A stretch of 64,000 nucleotides of DNA from Lacrimispora algidixylanolytica (GCF_003609635.1 NZ_MCIA01000031.1:62001-126000), one strand, 5' to 3'; counted from the stretch's first letter, positions 1 to 9,415 are shown. Program-made: numbers and translations. Notes: generated from the letters alone by a model not told the origin.

Positions 1-643
1 CAAGGTTCATTCCAGCTCCAAGTGGGAAGGAAAAGAACGGAATTAGTAAAAGTTTGCTGCTTCCCAAAAAAGATCTCATATCGCTGTCAAGATTTCCTAG
101 AATCATTCCAATGACGATAGGTATCATAACGGCAACCACAGCTTGCACAGGAACCACGGCTAGGCCGGAAGCCCCTAGTGCAACCAAGGTAAAGAATGGG
201 CCATCTTTAATGGATAAAAGAGCATATGCTCCTACGTCTGTTTCATCACCGTACTGAGAGGCAAGAGAAGCATAAAGGCCACCGTTGCAATTGGTTAATG
301 CCGCTAGTACTGCCAGGGGTGAAAGTCCAAGCACACCAGCCGAACCAAACACCTTGCCAACGAGAATACCAATTCCTGCACCTACGATAAACTTACCTGT
401 AATCAGAATAGCACCTTTTTTTATCGCCTTAGGAGCCAGTTTAAAATGAATCTGGGAACCGATTAAGAACATGAAACAAGCCAAAATGGGCTGTGATGCG
501 GATTTACTAAATAAAGCTGTGGTAAATCCTCCTAACTGTAAAAACTGTGGAAAAAATGTATTTACGATAACCCCCAGAAATAAGGGAACTACCATCATGC
601 CACCCGGAATCTTATCTAGTGTTTTTTTAATTGGAATCTGCAT
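1..643 (-). CDS. kdgT: 2-keto-3-deoxygluconate permease (3' end outside window)
   Basis: The gene runs off the left edge, leaving about 214 N-terminal residues. The protein begins MQIPIKKTLDKIPGGMMVVP and contains NGGLYASLASQYGD, KDGPFFTL and LGNLDSDMR, which I recognise from the KdgT family of proton-coupled 2-keto-3-deoxygluconate importers in the cytoplasmic membrane. Several hydrophobic membrane segments are visible. The ATG follows AGGAGGATTGAGCT, a strong ribosome site. It lies 76 bases downstream of the malic enzyme gene on the same strand with no terminator between, so the two are probably co-transcribed. KDG is the breakdown product of pectin uronic acids, which fits the plant-glycan genes elsewhere in the window. 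The assignment is from recognised sequence; the operon is inferred. Confidence 0.9.
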   Translation of the reverse strand, partial: MQIPIKKTLDKIPGGMMVVPLFLGVIVNTFFPQFLQLGGFTTALFSKSASQPILACFMFLIGSQIHFKLAPKAIKKGAILITGKFIVGAGIGILVGKVFGSAGVLGLSPLAVLAALTNCNGGLYASLASQYGDETDVGAYALLSIKDGPFFTLVALGASGLAVVPVQAVVAVMIPIVIGMILGNLDSDMRSFLGSSKLLLIPFFSFPLGAGMNL

Positions 644-719
644 AGCTCAATCCTCCTATTTTTCATACAAGCCTCACCTTTCCTGCCAGCTATTGATGCA
701 GGTAATCAAAAAGCCTCTT

Positions 720-1892
720 CTATATTCTGGCAACACCAGTCTCTCTGGCTGCTTTTTTCACAGCTTCTGCCACGTTATCAGATACCTTTTTATCTAATGC
801 ATTTGGAAGAACGTTTTCATCATTTAATTCCTCATCTGGAATCATGGAAGCAATGGCGTAAGCGGCTGCTAGCTTCATTTCCTCATTGATCTCCTTGGCT
901 CTTACTTCCAAAGCGCCTTTAAAGATTCCTGGGAAGGCTAATACGTTATTTACCTGATTTGGGAAATCAGAACGTCCGGTTCCCATGACCTTCGCACCTG
1001 CTTCTTTTGCAAGATCAGGCATAATCTCTGGAGTCGGATTTGCCATTGCAAAGAGGATAGAATCCTTGTTCATGGAGCTTACCATTTCCTTACTTACGAT
1101 GCCAGGAGCGGAAACTCCAATAAATACATCAGCGCCCTTTAATGCTAGACTTAAATCCCCCTTTAAATGATCTGGGTTCGTGATTTTAGCAAGATCCTGC
1201 TTTGCATAATCAACATCTTCAATTCCATCATATAAAATTCCTACTTTATCGCAAACAATCAACTTGGATACGCCGCATACAAGTAATAGCTTAGAGATGG
1301 CTGTACCTGCTGCACCAGCACCATTTACTACCACAGTAACATCTTTGATGTCCTTGCCTACTACCTTTAGTGCGTTGATTACACCTGCTAAAACAACAAT
1401 AGCAGTTCCATGCTGGTCATCGTGAAATACAGGAATATCAAGTTCTTTCTTTAATCTCTCTTCTACCTCAAAACATCTTGGTGCGGAAATATCCTCAAGA
1501 TTGATTCCGCCAAATCCTGGTGCAATCATTTTAACGGCTGTTACAATTTCATCTGGTACTTTGGTGTCCAGACAAATTGGAAATGCATTGACACCAGCAA
1601 ATTCCTTAAACAATATGGACTTACCTTCCATAACAGGAAGACCAGCCTTTGGTCCGATATCTCCAAGTCCAAGAACTGCTGTTCCATCTGTAACCACTGC
1701 CACCATGTTGCCCTTTGAAGTATATTTATAAACATCGTCCTCATTTTCATGGATCTTCCGGCATGGCTCAGCAACACCTGGTGTGTAAGCAAGGCTTAAA
1801 TCATCTCTTGTAACTACCTTTACCTTAGACGTGATCTCCATCTTTCCTGCGTGACGTTCATGTAACTTTAAACTCTCCTCGAAATAATTCAT
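720..1892 (-). CDS. malic enzyme (malate dehydrogenase, oxaloacetate-decarboxylating)
   Basis: The 390-residue protein has the short bacterial malic enzyme architecture (YtsJ/MaeB N-terminal half type, no phosphotransacetylase tail). It converts malate to pyruvate and CO2 with reduction of NAD(P). Visible signatures are the catalytic-Tyr motif SLAYTPGVAEP near residue 35, the lysine-bearing segment PVMEGKSILFKEFAGVNAFP near 86-105, the metal-binding segment NLEDISAPRCFEVE near 131-144, FHDDQHGT near 156, and the dinucleotide fold VVNGAGAAGTA near 188-198. The start follows GAGGGAAGGGGATTCATT. It sits upstream of kdgT in a likely two-gene operon, so pyruvate metabolism is paired with uronate uptake. 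Coenzyme preference cannot be read with confidence. Confidence 0.95.
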   Translation of the reverse strand: MNYFEESLKLHERHAGKMEITSKVKVVTRDDLSLAYTPGVAEPCRKIHENEDDVYKYTSKGNMVAVVTDGTAVLGLGDIGPKAGLPVMEGKSILFKEFAGVNAFPICLDTKVPDEIVTAVKMIAPGFGGINLEDISAPRCFEVEERLKKELDIPVFHDDQHGTAIVVLAGVINALKVVGKDIKDVTVVVNGAGAAGTAISKLLLVCGVSKLIVCDKVGILYDGIEDVDYAKQDLAKITNPDHLKGDLSLALKGADVFIGVSAPGIVSKEMVSSMNKDSILFAMANPTPEIMPDLAKEAGAKVMGTGRSDFPNQVNNVLAFPGIFKGALEVRAKEINEEMKLAAAYAIASMIPDEELNDENVLPNALDKKVSDNVAEAVKKAARETGVARI

Positions 1893-2170
1893 AATGAATC
1901 CCCTTCCCTCTCAACTCAATTCTATCTTTTGTTGTTTTTGCTACAAAACGAGAATAACACATACGTATTATGATGAAAATATTATTACCATAAAGAAACC
2001 ATTAAGTTCATATTGTTCATTTTGTGAAATATTAAACGGTTTTAATTCTTTTTTTATAAACTTTAAACAATTTAATTTGATTTTCAACTTATGAAACCTT
2101 ATGAATGCAATTCATCAAATAACTACAAGATCTGTCAGGAAGCGCACGTCAGTTGTAATTTATCACAAAA

Positions 2171-2216
2171 ATAAGACCGAGGGTTCTGAATCGAATCCTG
2201 CGGTCTCATTTTTTTA
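2171..2216 (-). terminator. bidirectional hairpin terminator of the relic gene
   Basis: The arms AGACCG (2174-2179) and CGGTCT (2201-2206) bracket a 21-base loop and carry T-rich tracts on both outer sides. It lies immediately downstream of the cell-wall-binding relic on the minus strand. Confidence 0.6.
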
Positions 2217-2225
2217 TTGTTTCTG

Positions 2226-2339
2226 TTATTTTCTTATCCCTTTTTCATCTACTTCAAAGCCATCTACTTTTGTGCTTTTAGCTAGAGAACCGTCTGTGTT
2301 AAAGTAATACCAGTTCCCTTGGATTTCCAAGTTGTAACA
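2226..2339 (-). pseudogene. C-terminal relic of a cell-wall-binding (choline/glucan-binding) repeat protein
   Basis: Read on the minus strand, a short open stretch ends in a stop at 2226-2228 and encodes NLEIQGNWYYFNTDGSL followed by a DGFEVDEKGIRK ending. The W-Y-Y-F-N-x-D-G pattern is the hallmark of CW_binding_1 repeats, and the tail is typical of the last repeat in such proteins. An in-frame TGA lies just upstream at 2340-2342 and no longer reading frame continues, so only about 37 codons survive. A hairpin terminator directly downstream, at 2174-2206, looks like the dead gene's own terminator. Confidence 0.7.
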
Positions 2340-2534
2340 TCAATTACGTGAATCATTGCAAAACAAAACACGGGTATATAAATGAATATTGAAAATTATA
2401 ACTATAATTGCACACGGTATAAAAAAGCATTATAATTATACATAATAATCCATAAATCGGCAAGACGAATATCTTCTTAGAAAACAGAAGATTCGAAAGA
2501 CAATATTTTAGACGTCTGTGAGGAAGGTGAAACT

Positions 2535-3251
2535 ATGATTACCATACAAAAAGAAGGCTTTCAAATTTATATTACAAAGACTCATCGATGTGCCTGTTAT
2601 CTTGTTGAGACGTCAAAAAAACGGGTACTCATCGATACCAGTATGAGATTCGAACGACATATTGTAAAGAAATGTATACAAAGCACTGGAACCAAAGGAA
2701 TTGATGCGATTTTTCTAACACATAGCCATACGGACCATGTGGCAAACGCTCTCTATTTTTCCAATGCATTTCATTGTGAAGTCTACATATCAAATGAGGG
2801 AATCAGTAATCTGAAAAATGGGCATTGTAAAATGCCAAAAGGGATCAATGCATTCAGCAAGGGGATTTATTGGGCCGAAAAAAAATTACCCTTTTACGAT
2901 TTTACACAGTTTGATGCATGCCCCAAGGTGAGAATTCTAGACGATGAGGTGGTAAAATATTATCTTGGAGATTCAGCCGAATTACTGAAAACACCTGGGC
3001 ATAGTGATGATAGCATATCTATTTTACTAAATAGAGAAATTGCCATTGTAGGTGATCTAATGGTCAATGCTTTTGGTAACCTATATCCTCCTTTTGCAGA
3101 TGATGAATCAGCCTTGAACGCCTCATGGAAGGCATTTCTAGACACAAAATGCAACGTTTTCCTCCCTGCTCATGGAAGACCGATTCATCGAGAGAAACTA
3201 ATCTCCTCTTATAAAAAATACTTTCTATCTGCTAACAAAGAGTATTCATAA
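2535..3251 (+). CDS. MBL-fold metallo-hydrolase
   Basis: The 238-residue protein carries the metallo-beta-lactamase fold metal motif HSHTDH at residues 63-68. Later ligands appear in TPGHSDDS near 151, VGDLMV near 175 and PAHGRP near 212. It should be a cytoplasmic binuclear zinc or iron hydrolase; no signal peptide is present. The closest general type is the glyoxalase-II-like or quorum-lactonase-like single-domain group, and the substrate is unknown. The ATG is preceded by GGAAGGTGAAACT. It converges on the FAD oxidoreductase gene, and the two stops overlap by 6 bases. Confidence 0.85.
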   Translation: MITIQKEGFQIYITKTHRCACYLVETSKKRVLIDTSMRFERHIVKKCIQSTGTKGIDAIFLTHSHTDHVANALYFSNAFHCEVYISNEGISNLKNGHCKMPKGINAFSKGIYWAEKKLPFYDFTQFDACPKVRILDDEVVKYYLGDSAELLKTPGHSDDSISILLNREIAIVGDLMVNAFGNLYPPFADDESALNASWKAFLDTKCNVFLPAHGRPIHREKLISSYKKYFLSANKEYS

Positions 3252-4607
3252 TCGGTCACTGCTCGTTAATCGAATTGCCTGAGGGAAGCAAAAAACATTC
3301 ATCGGATCGTACTCTTTATTAATCTGCTGAAGCCTGTATATATTTTCACCAAAATATTCTTCTTCATAGTCTGGCAAGCAATTATAAGGAAAATTAATAT
3401 AAGATCCTACCGTGAGTTGTTTTAAGTACTGGAATCTTTCATTTACCCAGCTTCTGTTGACAGACGCATATCTGTCTTCCTCCCATACGGATTGAATTCC
3501 CATTATATAAGCTGCATCTCTGTAATAAAAGGCCGTGGACGTTCTGTCTATTTTACTTATGTTACCTCCAAGGGCATAAACGCTCACCGCAGCAAAAATC
3601 GATCCTTCTGCTCTCTCCTGAATGAGTTCAACAATGGATTCGATTTCTTCCATACGGTATCTCCTCTTTACAAATCTGCCCGTAGATTGAAATTTCTCTG
3701 AATCAGGATATCCAGCCTGAATCTTCTGTATGGCTTGAAAAAACGTCATTTCTTGGAGACTTAATACAGCGCCCCCCAACGCAAAAGGCTTAAGAATTTC
3801 AGCGGCTTCTTCGGCGGAGCCGTAGAACAGTCCTCTGCCGTAAATTCCCTTGCCATCGACAGCGGAGTTATATAGGCTCCCATTTATTGTTATTCTTGGA
3901 TCCAAGTTGATGAGCCAATCCTGCCAGGTATCCAAAAAACTTGTCATTATTTTGGGGTCAGCATTCAAATACTCCAAATCAACAAGCGTTACCCGTGTAA
4001 CCTTAAGTGGCAATTGAAATGTCATGCTGGTCACTACGCCAAAATTACCTCCACCAGCGCCTTTAAGCGCCCAGAACAGGCCAGAATTATGATTATCATC
4101 AGCCTTAAGAAGCGTTCCCTGATAATCTAACATATCAATTGAAGTCAGGCTGTCACACCCAAGTCCCATAAATCGACTGGAATACCCCCAGCCTCCACCC
4201 ATGGCAAATCCTGCGACTCCTACGGTTGGGCAGGTTCCTCCAGGGAAAGGATATCCTCTTTCGCCCAGATAATTGTAAAGCTCACGGTTTTCTACACCGC
4301 TCTGCACAAAAACAGTATTTTTTGATTCATCCAGTTTAATTCGTTTCATATAACTGACATCTATAACCAGTATCCCATTCCCATTGGAATATCCCTGATA
4401 GTGATGTCCTCCGGAACGAATCCGTATGCCGATGCCATGGCTCCTTGCCCAACAAACTGCATTTTTAATATCTTCAACAGAATAACAATAAACGATTATA
4501 ATAGGGTATTTTTGATTCGCCCTGTTCCATTCCAGCCTTGCCTGCTCATATTCTTTATTGCAAGGAGTTATAGCCTTGCCAGTTAATCCATCTAGAATTT
4601 CTTTCAT
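3246..4607 (-). CDS. FAD-dependent oxidoreductase, berberine-bridge-enzyme (BBE) type
   Basis: The protein has an N-terminal FAD_binding_4 (PCMH) domain and the short C-terminal BBE motif NVFCFPQAI. Bicovalent flavin attachment is suggested by RSGGHHY (His near 68) and GGTCPTVGVAG (Cys near 126), the two residues that tether FAD in glucooligosaccharide oxidase-type enzymes. Such enzymes oxidise sugars, alcohols or alkaloids with oxygen as acceptor; an oxygen-using oxidase would be unusual in an anaerobe, so another acceptor is possible. Upstream in-frame GTG and ATG codons exist at 4616 and 4613, but AGGTG then six bases favours the ATG at 4607. Substrate unknown. Confidence 0.85.
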   Translation of the reverse strand: MKEILDGLTGKAITPCNKEYEQARLEWNRANQKYPIIIVYCYSVEDIKNAVCWARSHGIGIRIRSGGHHYQGYSNGNGILVIDVSYMKRIKLDESKNTVFVQSGVENRELYNYLGERGYPFPGGTCPTVGVAGFAMGGGWGYSSRFMGLGCDSLTSIDMLDYQGTLLKADDNHNSGLFWALKGAGGGNFGVVTSMTFQLPLKVTRVTLVDLEYLNADPKIMTSFLDTWQDWLINLDPRITINGSLYNSAVDGKGIYGRGLFYGSAEEAAEILKPFALGGAVLSLQEMTFFQAIQKIQAGYPDSEKFQSTGRFVKRRYRMEEIESIVELIQERAEGSIFAAVSVYALGGNISKIDRTSTAFYYRDAAYIMGIQSVWEEDRYASVNRSWVNERFQYLKQLTVGSYINFPYNCLPDYEEEYFGENIYRLQQINKEYDPMNVFCFPQAIRLTSSDRL

Positions 4608-4728
4608 ATCCATCACCTGCTACTCTAAAAAATTTACTAAGTAATATATTATATGATTGCTGATATCTTAGTTGTTTTTAGGCAAATTCTATGTATGAGT
4701 ATCGAGCGGTAGCACTAGAATAACTTCT

Positions 4729-4762
4729 CAAAAAAACAGGGACGTTTTTCTAGTCCCTGTCT
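4729..4762 (-). terminator. rho-independent terminator of the ABC sugar operon
   Basis: ACAGGGAC (4736-4743) pairs with GTCCCTGT (4753-4760) around a 9-base loop. On the minus strand the stem is followed by seven T residues. It sits directly after the binding-protein gene and closes the importer operon. Confidence 0.85.
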
Positions 4763-4770
4763 TATTGTTA

Positions 4771-6360
4771 TTATTTTTTTATAGTTGCTTTATAATCATC
4801 CACATTCTTTTGAATGGATTCTTTCACTTTATCATAACCGGCTGCTTTTAACTTCTCCCTCATCTCATCGATAGCAGCTTTTGGATCTTCATATTTTCCA
4901 AAGGCCAACTGTGGGATATATTCTGATAACACGCTTGCCATGGCGGACATTTCTGCCTCTACGGAATTTTTATCTATAATTAGGCCTGTGTAAGGATTTT
5001 CATAAGCAAACTTATTGTAATTCTCAATCATATCCTTGGTTCCATCCCACCACTGAACATCCTGCAGTTCCAGATCATCATTACGTCCGCACCAAAAGTT
5101 GGCATCCAGGGAATCCTTACTCTTATCCCAACCTTCCGGGTGATCTAATTTTCCATCGGAAGTAATCACGTAATCAACGCCCTCGATTCCGTAGTTGATC
5201 AGCCGATAACATGCTTCATCATTGCGAAGCAGATCATAAACCATGAGCGCACGTTCTGGGTGAAGGGAATTGGCGGATATTGCTGCTGCACCATGAGTTT
5301 TTAAGGGTTTAGATACATTGTTATTTTCCATTCCCCACCAATACATCTTTGCATCAGAGCCAGCCTGTTTCAGGTCCATGTTTGGTCTTATCTGGGAATA
5401 GAAGGTTTGGGAGTGATGTTCATCAGAGCCTGAAGTACCAGCGTACATTGCCTCTCTTGTCTCACCATCATAGTTTAATACATCTTCTCTCCAAAAGCCT
5501 TCCTCGTTCCATTTCTTCATAAGCTCTGCTGCCTCATATATGACATCCCCTTCCATATAGGGGGACATAATGGTAAATGGATCGTCTTTGGAAACTCCCA
5601 TCCAAAATTCATAATTGCCCACATTTACACTTGGAATCACAATATTCTCTGTTTTGGAATTTAGATATCCTCCTAATAGTCCACCAGAATTGTTCTTTCC
5701 AGCCACATCCCAGGGAATTACATCTGCTTTGTTGTCCTTGATCCATTTAAAATACGTTCCAAGATCTTCAAACTGTTTGATATCACCATTCCCTATCCCA
5801 GATTCCTTTGCCCAATCTCCACGGTAAAATAGGCCGTGGTTTGTATACTGGGTATAATGATCCTCTGGAATGAAATAAATCTGATCTTGATATTTACAAT
5901 ATTTCCAGTCATCCATGGAAGAGACCTGCTCATATGTCTTTGGAGCGTAAGTTTTCAACATCGACTCTGACAAAGGCATAAATGCGCCTTTTTGCGTGTT
6001 TTCCCATGCATATAGCCAGTCCGTTGCAGTCGTGATGATATCCAGGCTCTTATCTCCGCTTAAAAGCTGTACGTTATACTGGGTCTGCCAGTCAGCCCAC
6101 TCCACATAGGTCAACTTAAGCTCTGCATTGACTTTTTCCTTTAATATAACATTTAACTTCTCTAACATGGCTTCGCAACGTCCATTGCTTGGTTTATTGC
6201 CTAACACAAGCATAGTGACTACCTCGTGTTTTGATGTATTAACGCCTCCATCCACCCCTGGTGCACTGCTTTCCTTCTTTTCTCCACAGGCGGCTAAACT
6301 AAAGACCATAATTCCCGCCAGAAATACGGCTGCGAATTTCCTTCCTACATGTTTCCCCAT
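4771..6360 (-). CDS. ABC transporter sugar-binding lipoprotein (LplA/YtcQ-like)
   Basis: The 529-residue extracellular solute-binding protein has a lipoprotein signal with lipobox SLAAC and Cys25 as the lipidated residue. It is longer than MalE-type proteins and resembles the large binding proteins that work with LplB/LplC permeases on complex plant oligosaccharides. It follows both permease genes in one operon. The start is supported by GGGAGGTAATGT. No ATPase gene is nearby, as is usual for this class, which shares an MsmK-type ATPase. With the GH127 gene upstream, an arabinose-containing oligosaccharide is a reasonable guess for the ligand, but this is inference. Confidence 0.88.
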   Translation of the reverse strand: MGKHVGRKFAAVFLAGIMVFSLAACGEKKESSAPGVDGGVNTSKHEVVTMLVLGNKPSNGRCEAMLEKLNVILKEKVNAELKLTYVEWADWQTQYNVQLLSGDKSLDIITTATDWLYAWENTQKGAFMPLSESMLKTYAPKTYEQVSSMDDWKYCKYQDQIYFIPEDHYTQYTNHGLFYRGDWAKESGIGNGDIKQFEDLGTYFKWIKDNKADVIPWDVAGKNNSGGLLGGYLNSKTENIVIPSVNVGNYEFWMGVSKDDPFTIMSPYMEGDVIYEAAELMKKWNEEGFWREDVLNYDGETREAMYAGTSGSDEHHSQTFYSQIRPNMDLKQAGSDAKMYWWGMENNNVSKPLKTHGAAAISANSLHPERALMVYDLLRNDEACYRLINYGIEGVDYVITSDGKLDHPEGWDKSKDSLDANFWCGRNDDLELQDVQWWDGTKDMIENYNKFAYENPYTGLIIDKNSVEAEMSAMASVLSEYIPQLAFGKYEDPKAAIDEMREKLKAAGYDKVKESIQKNVDDYKATIKK

Positions 6361-6427
6361 ACATTACCTCCCATATAATTATTTATTTAATTTCCGCTGC
6401 ATCACACTAGACAAGTAGCGGATCTCG

Positions 6428-7327
6428 CTAACCTTTAACAGCCCCAATGGTAATACCCGTAATAAAATATCTTTGAACAAATGGATACAGAAATATAATT
6501 GGCCCTGTTGCCACCACAGCAGTCGCCATCTTAAGAGTATTGGTCGGCAGATCTGTGATGGTAATTGCTGCACCTGCCATAGAATTTTTAAGCTGGGCCG
6601 CCGTATTTACTATGTTATACAGATAATATTGCAGCGGCTTATAGGTCACAGCTGAGCCAAGATACAACATGGAATTGTACCACTCATTCCAGTATCCAAG
6701 AGCCAGAAAAAGTCCAACCGTGGCAAGAGCAGGCTTTAACATTGGAAGAATCAGGGCAGTGAAGATCTTAAAATCGTCTGCACCGTCCATTTTTCCGGAT
6801 TCTGTAATTTCATAAGGAACAGACTTGGCAAAGTTCTTCATAAGAATAATTAGCCAAGGAGTCATCAGAAGCTGAAGAAATACCGCCATATAACTCCCTT
6901 TTAAATTCAGATACCGAGAAACCCAGATATAAGTAGGTGCCATACCTGCTGTAAAAAGAGTCGTAAAATAAATAAAAAAGGAAAGGACATTTCTAAGGGG
7001 AAAATCCTGTCTTTGCAAGGCGTAGCCCGTCATAGCAATGAGAAACAATCCTATGATAGTCCCACACACCGTCATTAAAATCGTCACCCCATAAGAGCCT
7101 AATATCATCTTTGGATACCGAAACACCCAGCTATAAGCAGTCATTGTAAACCCTTTTGGCAACAAGCCAAATCCTTCTCGGTTAATCACCCCTTCATTGC
7201 TAAAAGAAGCAGATACCATAAGTAAAAATGGCAATAAGCACAACAACGAAAACACAGTAACGCAAAAGTAGGAAATCATCCGAACAACCGCAGTGCTAGC
7301 CGTCATTTTTACACCTTTATTTTTCAT
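6428..7327 (-). CDS. ABC sugar transporter permease (LplC/YtcP-like)
   Basis: The 299-residue integral membrane protein has about six hydrophobic segments. Its cytoplasmic EAA-type loop, ESGKMDGADDFKIFTALILPMLKPALA, contacts the ATPase and is characteristic of carbohydrate uptake family-1 permeases. It lies 11 bases downstream of the partner permease and 67 bases upstream of the binding-protein gene. The ATG has a GGAGGGAGAAGT ribosome site. It is one half of the membrane channel. Confidence 0.9.
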   Translation of the reverse strand: MKNKGVKMTASTAVVRMISYFCVTVFSLLCLLPFLLMVSASFSNEGVINREGFGLLPKGFTMTAYSWVFRYPKMILGSYGVTILMTVCGTIIGLFLIAMTGYALQRQDFPLRNVLSFFIYFTTLFTAGMAPTYIWVSRYLNLKGSYMAVFLQLLMTPWLIILMKNFAKSVPYEITESGKMDGADDFKIFTALILPMLKPALATVGLFLALGYWNEWYNSMLYLGSAVTYKPLQYYLYNIVNTAAQLKNSMAGAAITITDLPTNTLKMATAVVATGPIIFLYPFVQRYFITGITIGAVKG

Positions 7328-7338
7328 ACTTCTCCCTC

Positions 7339-8301
7339 CTAAAACAATGCATAATCCGGATCAATTTTCTTCACCACCCAGTTGCTGAACATAACAAGTA
7401 AAAAGCCAAACAAGGACTGGTATAATCCGACTGCAGATGAGGTGGCAAAGTTATTTTGATTCATCATTGTTCGAAATACAAAGGTTTCAATAATATCCGT
7501 AGATGGAAACAACTGAGAGTTAGCCGGTCCAATTAGGTTGTAGAACAGGCCAAAGTTTCCCTTCATAATACCCCCCAGTGCAAAGAGCATGAGTATGATA
7601 AAAGTTGGTTTTAAGCTAGGTAAGATGATATAACGAATTCTCTGCAGGCTGGTTGCGCCATCTACCTCAGCCGCTTCTACAATCTGAGAATCAATTCCAC
7701 AAATAGATGCAAAGTAGACAATGGAGCCATATCCTGTTTGCTGCCAGATATTGCAAAGAATAATGACAAAGGGCCAAATCCCGGCCATGCTGTATATCTT
7801 TACTGGATTTCCACCCGTTTCCCGTATCAGAGTATTCAAAGCACCCGTATCATAATTAAGAATATTAAATGCCAAAACTCCAATCAGTACCGCTGAAATA
7901 AAATAAGGCAAAAACATGATTGTTTGAGATACTTTTTTAAACCAGTTACAACGGATTTCATTGACCATGATTGCAAGCGTAATCTGCAAGAAGTTCCCCA
8001 ACAGTATAAATGACAGATTATAGAATATGGTATTTCTTGTTAGCAGCCATAACTGGCCGGATTTTAATAAAAATTCAAAGTTCTTAAATCCAACGAAAGG
8101 ACTCCCAAATATTCCATCTCGGAAATTATAATTGGTAAATGCTATGTAGACGCCCGGCATAGGACAATAGGCGAAAATAATAAAGAACAGGACCGCTGGC
8201 AGACACATGAGCATTAACACTTTATTATCTCTTATTACCTTCCCTAATGGCTTTTTGTAGGGCTTTATGGTCAATTCCTGCTTTCTTCCCTTCACGTTCA
8301 A
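7339..8301 (-). CDS. ABC sugar transporter permease (LplB-like)
   Basis: The 320-residue membrane protein is the first gene of the importer operon. It shows the loop EAAEVDGATSLQRIRYIILPSLKP and a long N-terminal cytoplasmic stretch typical of LplB. The start appears to be TTG at 8301, eight bases after AGGAGG; the next in-frame start, a GTG, is less well placed. The promoter and a LacI-type operator lie 40-100 bases upstream, so this gene and the two behind it should be controlled by the adjacent LacI regulator. Confidence 0.9.
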   Translation of the reverse strand: MNVKGRKQELTIKPYKKPLGKVIRDNKVLMLMCLPAVLFFIIFAYCPMPGVYIAFTNYNFRDGIFGSPFVGFKNFEFLLKSGQLWLLTRNTIFYNLSFILLGNFLQITLAIMVNEIRCNWFKKVSQTIMFLPYFISAVLIGVLAFNILNYDTGALNTLIRETGGNPVKIYSMAGIWPFVIILCNIWQQTGYGSIVYFASICGIDSQIVEAAEVDGATSLQRIRYIILPSLKPTFIILMLFALGGIMKGNFGLFYNLIGPANSQLFPSTDIIETFVFRTMMNQNNFATSSAVGLYQSLFGFLLVMFSNWVVKKIDPDYALF

Positions 8302-8340
8302 TCCCTTATCCTCCTTTACCCATGAGATAGGACTGCTTAA

Positions 8341-8358
8341 CTTGAAACCGGTTTCAAG
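8341..8358. promoter_or_regulatory. LacI-family operator O1
   Basis: CTTGAAACCGGTTTCAAG is a perfect 18-base palindrome with the central CCGG typical of LacI/GalR operators. It lies between the permease promoter and its start codon, around +5 to +22, where a bound repressor would block transcription. A near-copy lies upstream of the lacI-type gene. Confidence 0.85.
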
Positions 8359-8369
8359 GAAAGCATACT

Positions 8370-8399
8370 ATCATATTTTACTACGTTATCTTTTGACAA
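8370..8399 (-). promoter_or_regulatory. candidate sigma-A promoter of the ABC importer operon
   Basis: On the minus strand TTGTCA (8394-8399) and TATGAT (8370-8375) are separated by 18 bases. The -35 overlaps the last codons of the lacI-type gene, and the operator starts 11 bases after the -10. Confidence 0.6.
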
Positions 8400-9415
8400 G
8401 AATCTCTTATTACCAGTTCCGTAGGAATTATCTGCCTTTTTGGAATTTCCATGCCTTCCAAAACACCCAGAGCTGTTTCAATCAAGGCATTTCCATACTG
8501 ATCGTAACCATAATCCATACTGGTTAAACGAGGAACACTGGTTTTGGCAAGAAATGTGTTATCAAAGCTTACCACTGAGACATCTTCTGGAATACGCAGG
8601 GAGTGCTCTCTTAATGATTGTATGATACCCAGTGCAGTTAAGTCATTGATTGCAATGATAGCGCTTGGGAGTTTTCTACCAGACTCAAGCATCTGGTTCA
8701 TGGCCTCGTATCCGGACTCTAGTGAGTAATCTCCGGTTTCCACAACATCATACGGACAAAACCTAGTCCCATGTCTGCAAAGGAAGCTGCGATAACGAAT
8801 CCACTTGGTTTGGGTGGATTCTACATCGTTTTTTCCTCCAATCATACAGATGTGACGATGGCCGTTGGAATATAAATATTCCATCACCTGATCCATTCCG
8901 TTGATTTCGTCTAAGTTTACCTGATAACAGTTGCCGCCCTCTAACTTTCCTGTAATGACTACAGGCATTAAGTCACTGATACGGTTAATTCTTTCTGCAT
9001 ATGCGTTATCGGTAATCAGTTCATCAACTCTGCCGCCCATAATAATTAACGCATCAATCTGCTGACCCACCATCTTATAAAGACGCTGCTCTTCCATCTT
9101 CATATCATTCATATAATTACTAAGCATCAAGCTGTAATCTCGTTCTCCCGCCGCCCTCTCACATTCCACTGCAAGCCCTGCATAAAATGGATTGCGAATA
9201 TCTGGTATCAACACTCCGATAATTTTTGATCGGCTGCTGGTTAATCCTCTTGCCATTGCGTTGGGACTAAAATTGTATTTTAAAATTAGGTTTTCTACTT
9301 TTTTCCTTTTTTCTTCACTGACGTTGGCATTTTGGGTCAATACCCTGGATACTGTGGCAGGTGATACACCTGCTTCGTTGGCAATTCGATAGATACTTAT
9401 CTTTTCTCTGTCCAT
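8381..9415 (-). CDS. LacI family transcriptional repressor
   Basis: The N-terminal helix-turn-helix YRIANEAGVSPATVSRVL is followed by a periplasmic-binding-protein-like sugar-sensing domain containing IIGVLIPDIRNPFYAGL and DVSVVSFDNTFLA. An upstream in-frame ATG at 9436 would add seven residues, but GGCGGA followed by six bases favours the ATG at 9415. It likely represses both itself and the downstream importer through the two CCGG-centred palindromes, with release by an imported sugar. The downstream operon begins right behind its stop codon. Confidence 0.93.
   Translation of the reverse strand: MDREKISIYRIANEAGVSPATVSRVLTQNANVSEEKRKKVENLILKYNFSPNAMARGLTSSRSKIIGVLIPDIRNPFYAGLAVECERAAGERDYSLMLSNYMNDMKMEEQRLYKMVGQQIDALIIMGGRVDELITDNAYAERINRISDLMPVVITGKLEGGNCYQVNLDEINGMDQVMEYLYSNGHRHICMIGGKNDVESTQTKWIRYRSFLCRHGTRFCPYDVVETGDYSLESGYEAMNQMLESGRKLPSAIIAINDLTALGIIQSLREHSLRIPEDVSVVSFDNTFLAKTSVPRLTSMDYGYDQYGNALIETALGVLEGMEIPKRQIIPTELVIRDSCQKIT

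Noticed and set aside
2101-2307. A 68-residue plus-strand open frame
   Set aside because: It crosses the terminator and runs antisense to the relic of the cell-wall-binding protein.
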